Assembly (NCBI GenBank): GCA_900752845.1
Contig: CAADWU010000089.1
Coordinates: 1-13,527 of the forward strand
Source: Candidatus Gastranaerophilales bacterium
GTDB lineage: Bacteria; Cyanobacteriota; Vampirovibrionia; Gastranaerophilales; Gastranaerophilaceae
DNA length: 13,527 bases
Direction: 5' to 3'
Shown: piece by piece, positions 12,918 through 13,527 of the stretch
Layout: each line of letters begins with the position of its first letter
Numbering within the stretch: position 1 is the first letter of the stretch
Program-made: the position numbers and the translations under genes
The notes under the pieces: model-generated
Database searches by the model: none
What the model saw: only the letters and a program-made list of their open reading frames with translations
What the model was told of the DNA's origin: nothing

Positions 12918-13527
12918 ATGACTTTAAACGTATCTGAAGTTAACGGACTTTATAAGAAAAATATCAATTTTAAATCTGAAATTAAAGAAGAAATAAAAGA
13001 AAATAAACCTGAACAAGAGGAAGAAAAATCGTTTTACGAACGCAATAAAAAAGCTCTTATTGCTCTAGGTGCCATTGGAGCTGCAGCTATTGCAATAGCA
13101 ACACACCATTGTATAAAAAATAAACATACGGAAAAATTATCAGATGCAGCCAGCGATGCTGCAAAAGATGCAGGACATAAGGTCAATGAAGCAAGTGACA
13201 AAATGACCAGAAAAGCAGAAAATACATTAAAAGAGTTTGAAGAAAAACTTAATAAACTTGCGGATAATGAAGATGCTACAGTACATATTAAATCAATTTT
13301 ATCTTCTGATAATCATAAATTAAGGCTTGAAGCTGTACAAAAACTTTTGGAAAATGATGGAAAGCATATTAATGCAAATAACTGGGAAGATATTTTTAAT
13401 TCATTAATAGAAATAAAACCTTCAGAAAATATTAAATCCGAAAGTATTACATCTAATATAAACGAACTTTATCAAATCATCGTAAAAAAAGAAATAGTTA
13501 CACCTGAAGTTATTGATAAAATTGTAA
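12918..13527 (+). CDS. Membrane-anchored helical protein of unknown function (runs off window)
   Basis: About 203 residues are visible and the frame is open to the window end. The start MTLNVSEVNGLYKK has GGAG six bases upstream. An acidic/basic N-terminal region (about 1-45) is followed by one hydrophobic segment, ALIALGAIGAAAIAIA (about 46-61), then an Ala/Lys/Asp-rich stretch like a coiled coil (SDAASDAAKDAGHKVNEA, about 72-110), and then an amphipathic helical region that could be HEAT-like (DNHKLRLEAVQKLLEN, about 134-149). This fits a single-span protein with a large cytoplasmic or external helical domain. I do not recognise the family. The poly-C tract in its 5' region may influence expression. 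Confidence 0.78.
   Translation, partial: MTLNVSEVNGLYKKNINFKSEIKEEIKENKPEQEEEKSFYERNKKALIALGAIGAAAIAIATHHCIKNKHTEKLSDAASDAAKDAGHKVNEASDKMTRKAENTLKEFEEKLNKLADNEDATVHIKSILSSDNHKLRLEAVQKLLENDGKHINANNWEDIFNSLIEIKPSENIKSESITSNINELYQIIVKKEIVTPEVIDKIV

Noticed and set aside
12871..12919. Minus-strand ORF through the C10 tract at 12872
   Set aside because: Only about 22 codons with no promoter or ribosome binding site; the plus-strand gene downstream explains the region.
1..13527. tRNA or rRNA genes
   Set aside because: No cloverleaf with a TTC-type arm and no rRNA-like GC-rich block found on either strand by eye.

Overview
The window is AT-rich (by eye about one third G+C) and gene-dense. It most resembles a gut Gastranaerophilales bacterium (Melainabacteria/Vampirovibrionia, non-photosynthetic relatives of Cyanobacteria). 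The pointers are two prepilin-like proteins whose N-terminal helix reads FTLAEVLITLGIIGIVAAL, an orphan NarL-type response regulator, a RecN with a cyanobacterial-like C-terminal motif, and a RpoD-family sigma factor with AT-rich codon use. The assignment rests on family resemblance only; no rRNA or tRNA gene is visible.

Layout. Minus strand, 1-3705: a phase-variable-looking leader and prepilin gene, then glyQ (glycyl-tRNA synthetase alpha subunit), then two tandem APC/CAT-family amino-acid permeases, the second cut by the window edge. glyQ and the permeases are tightly packed and look co-transcribed. Plus strand, 3810-4328: a small P-loop kinase divergent from the prepilin unit and ended by a bidirectional terminator. 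Minus, 4371-5057: a NarL/FixJ response regulator, divergent from plus 5260-9244, a divergent GH13-like enzyme followed by recN. recN runs tail-to-tail into a second prepilin gene (minus, 9241-10046), which lies just downstream of a sigma-70 gene (minus, 10102-11067). Plus, 11201-13527: a PHP-domain phosphoesterase, a small secreted Lys-rich protein, and a membrane-anchored helical protein running off the end.

Main finding. Three runs of 9-10 C (G on the other strand) interrupt this AT-rich DNA, all in one orientation and each flanked by G. Two lie between a strong promoter, ribosome binding site and ATG and the body of a prepilin gene. At both loci the best-placed upstream start is out of frame with the pilin at the present tract length, and both would be fused in frame at 8 or 11 G. 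The pilin frame is open back to the tract in both, and both leaders share a Glu-His-His triplet in that frame. This is the architecture of slipped-strand phase (or N-terminal length) variation of type IV pilin-like proteins. The third tract lies in the 5' region of the last gene, where it could tune transcription or translation. Homopolymer miscalling in the assembly is the main alternative.

Other points of interest are a RecN whose H-loop histidine is proline, a GH13-like protein without two usual active-site histidines, a probable leaderless PHP gene, and two symmetric operator-like sites.
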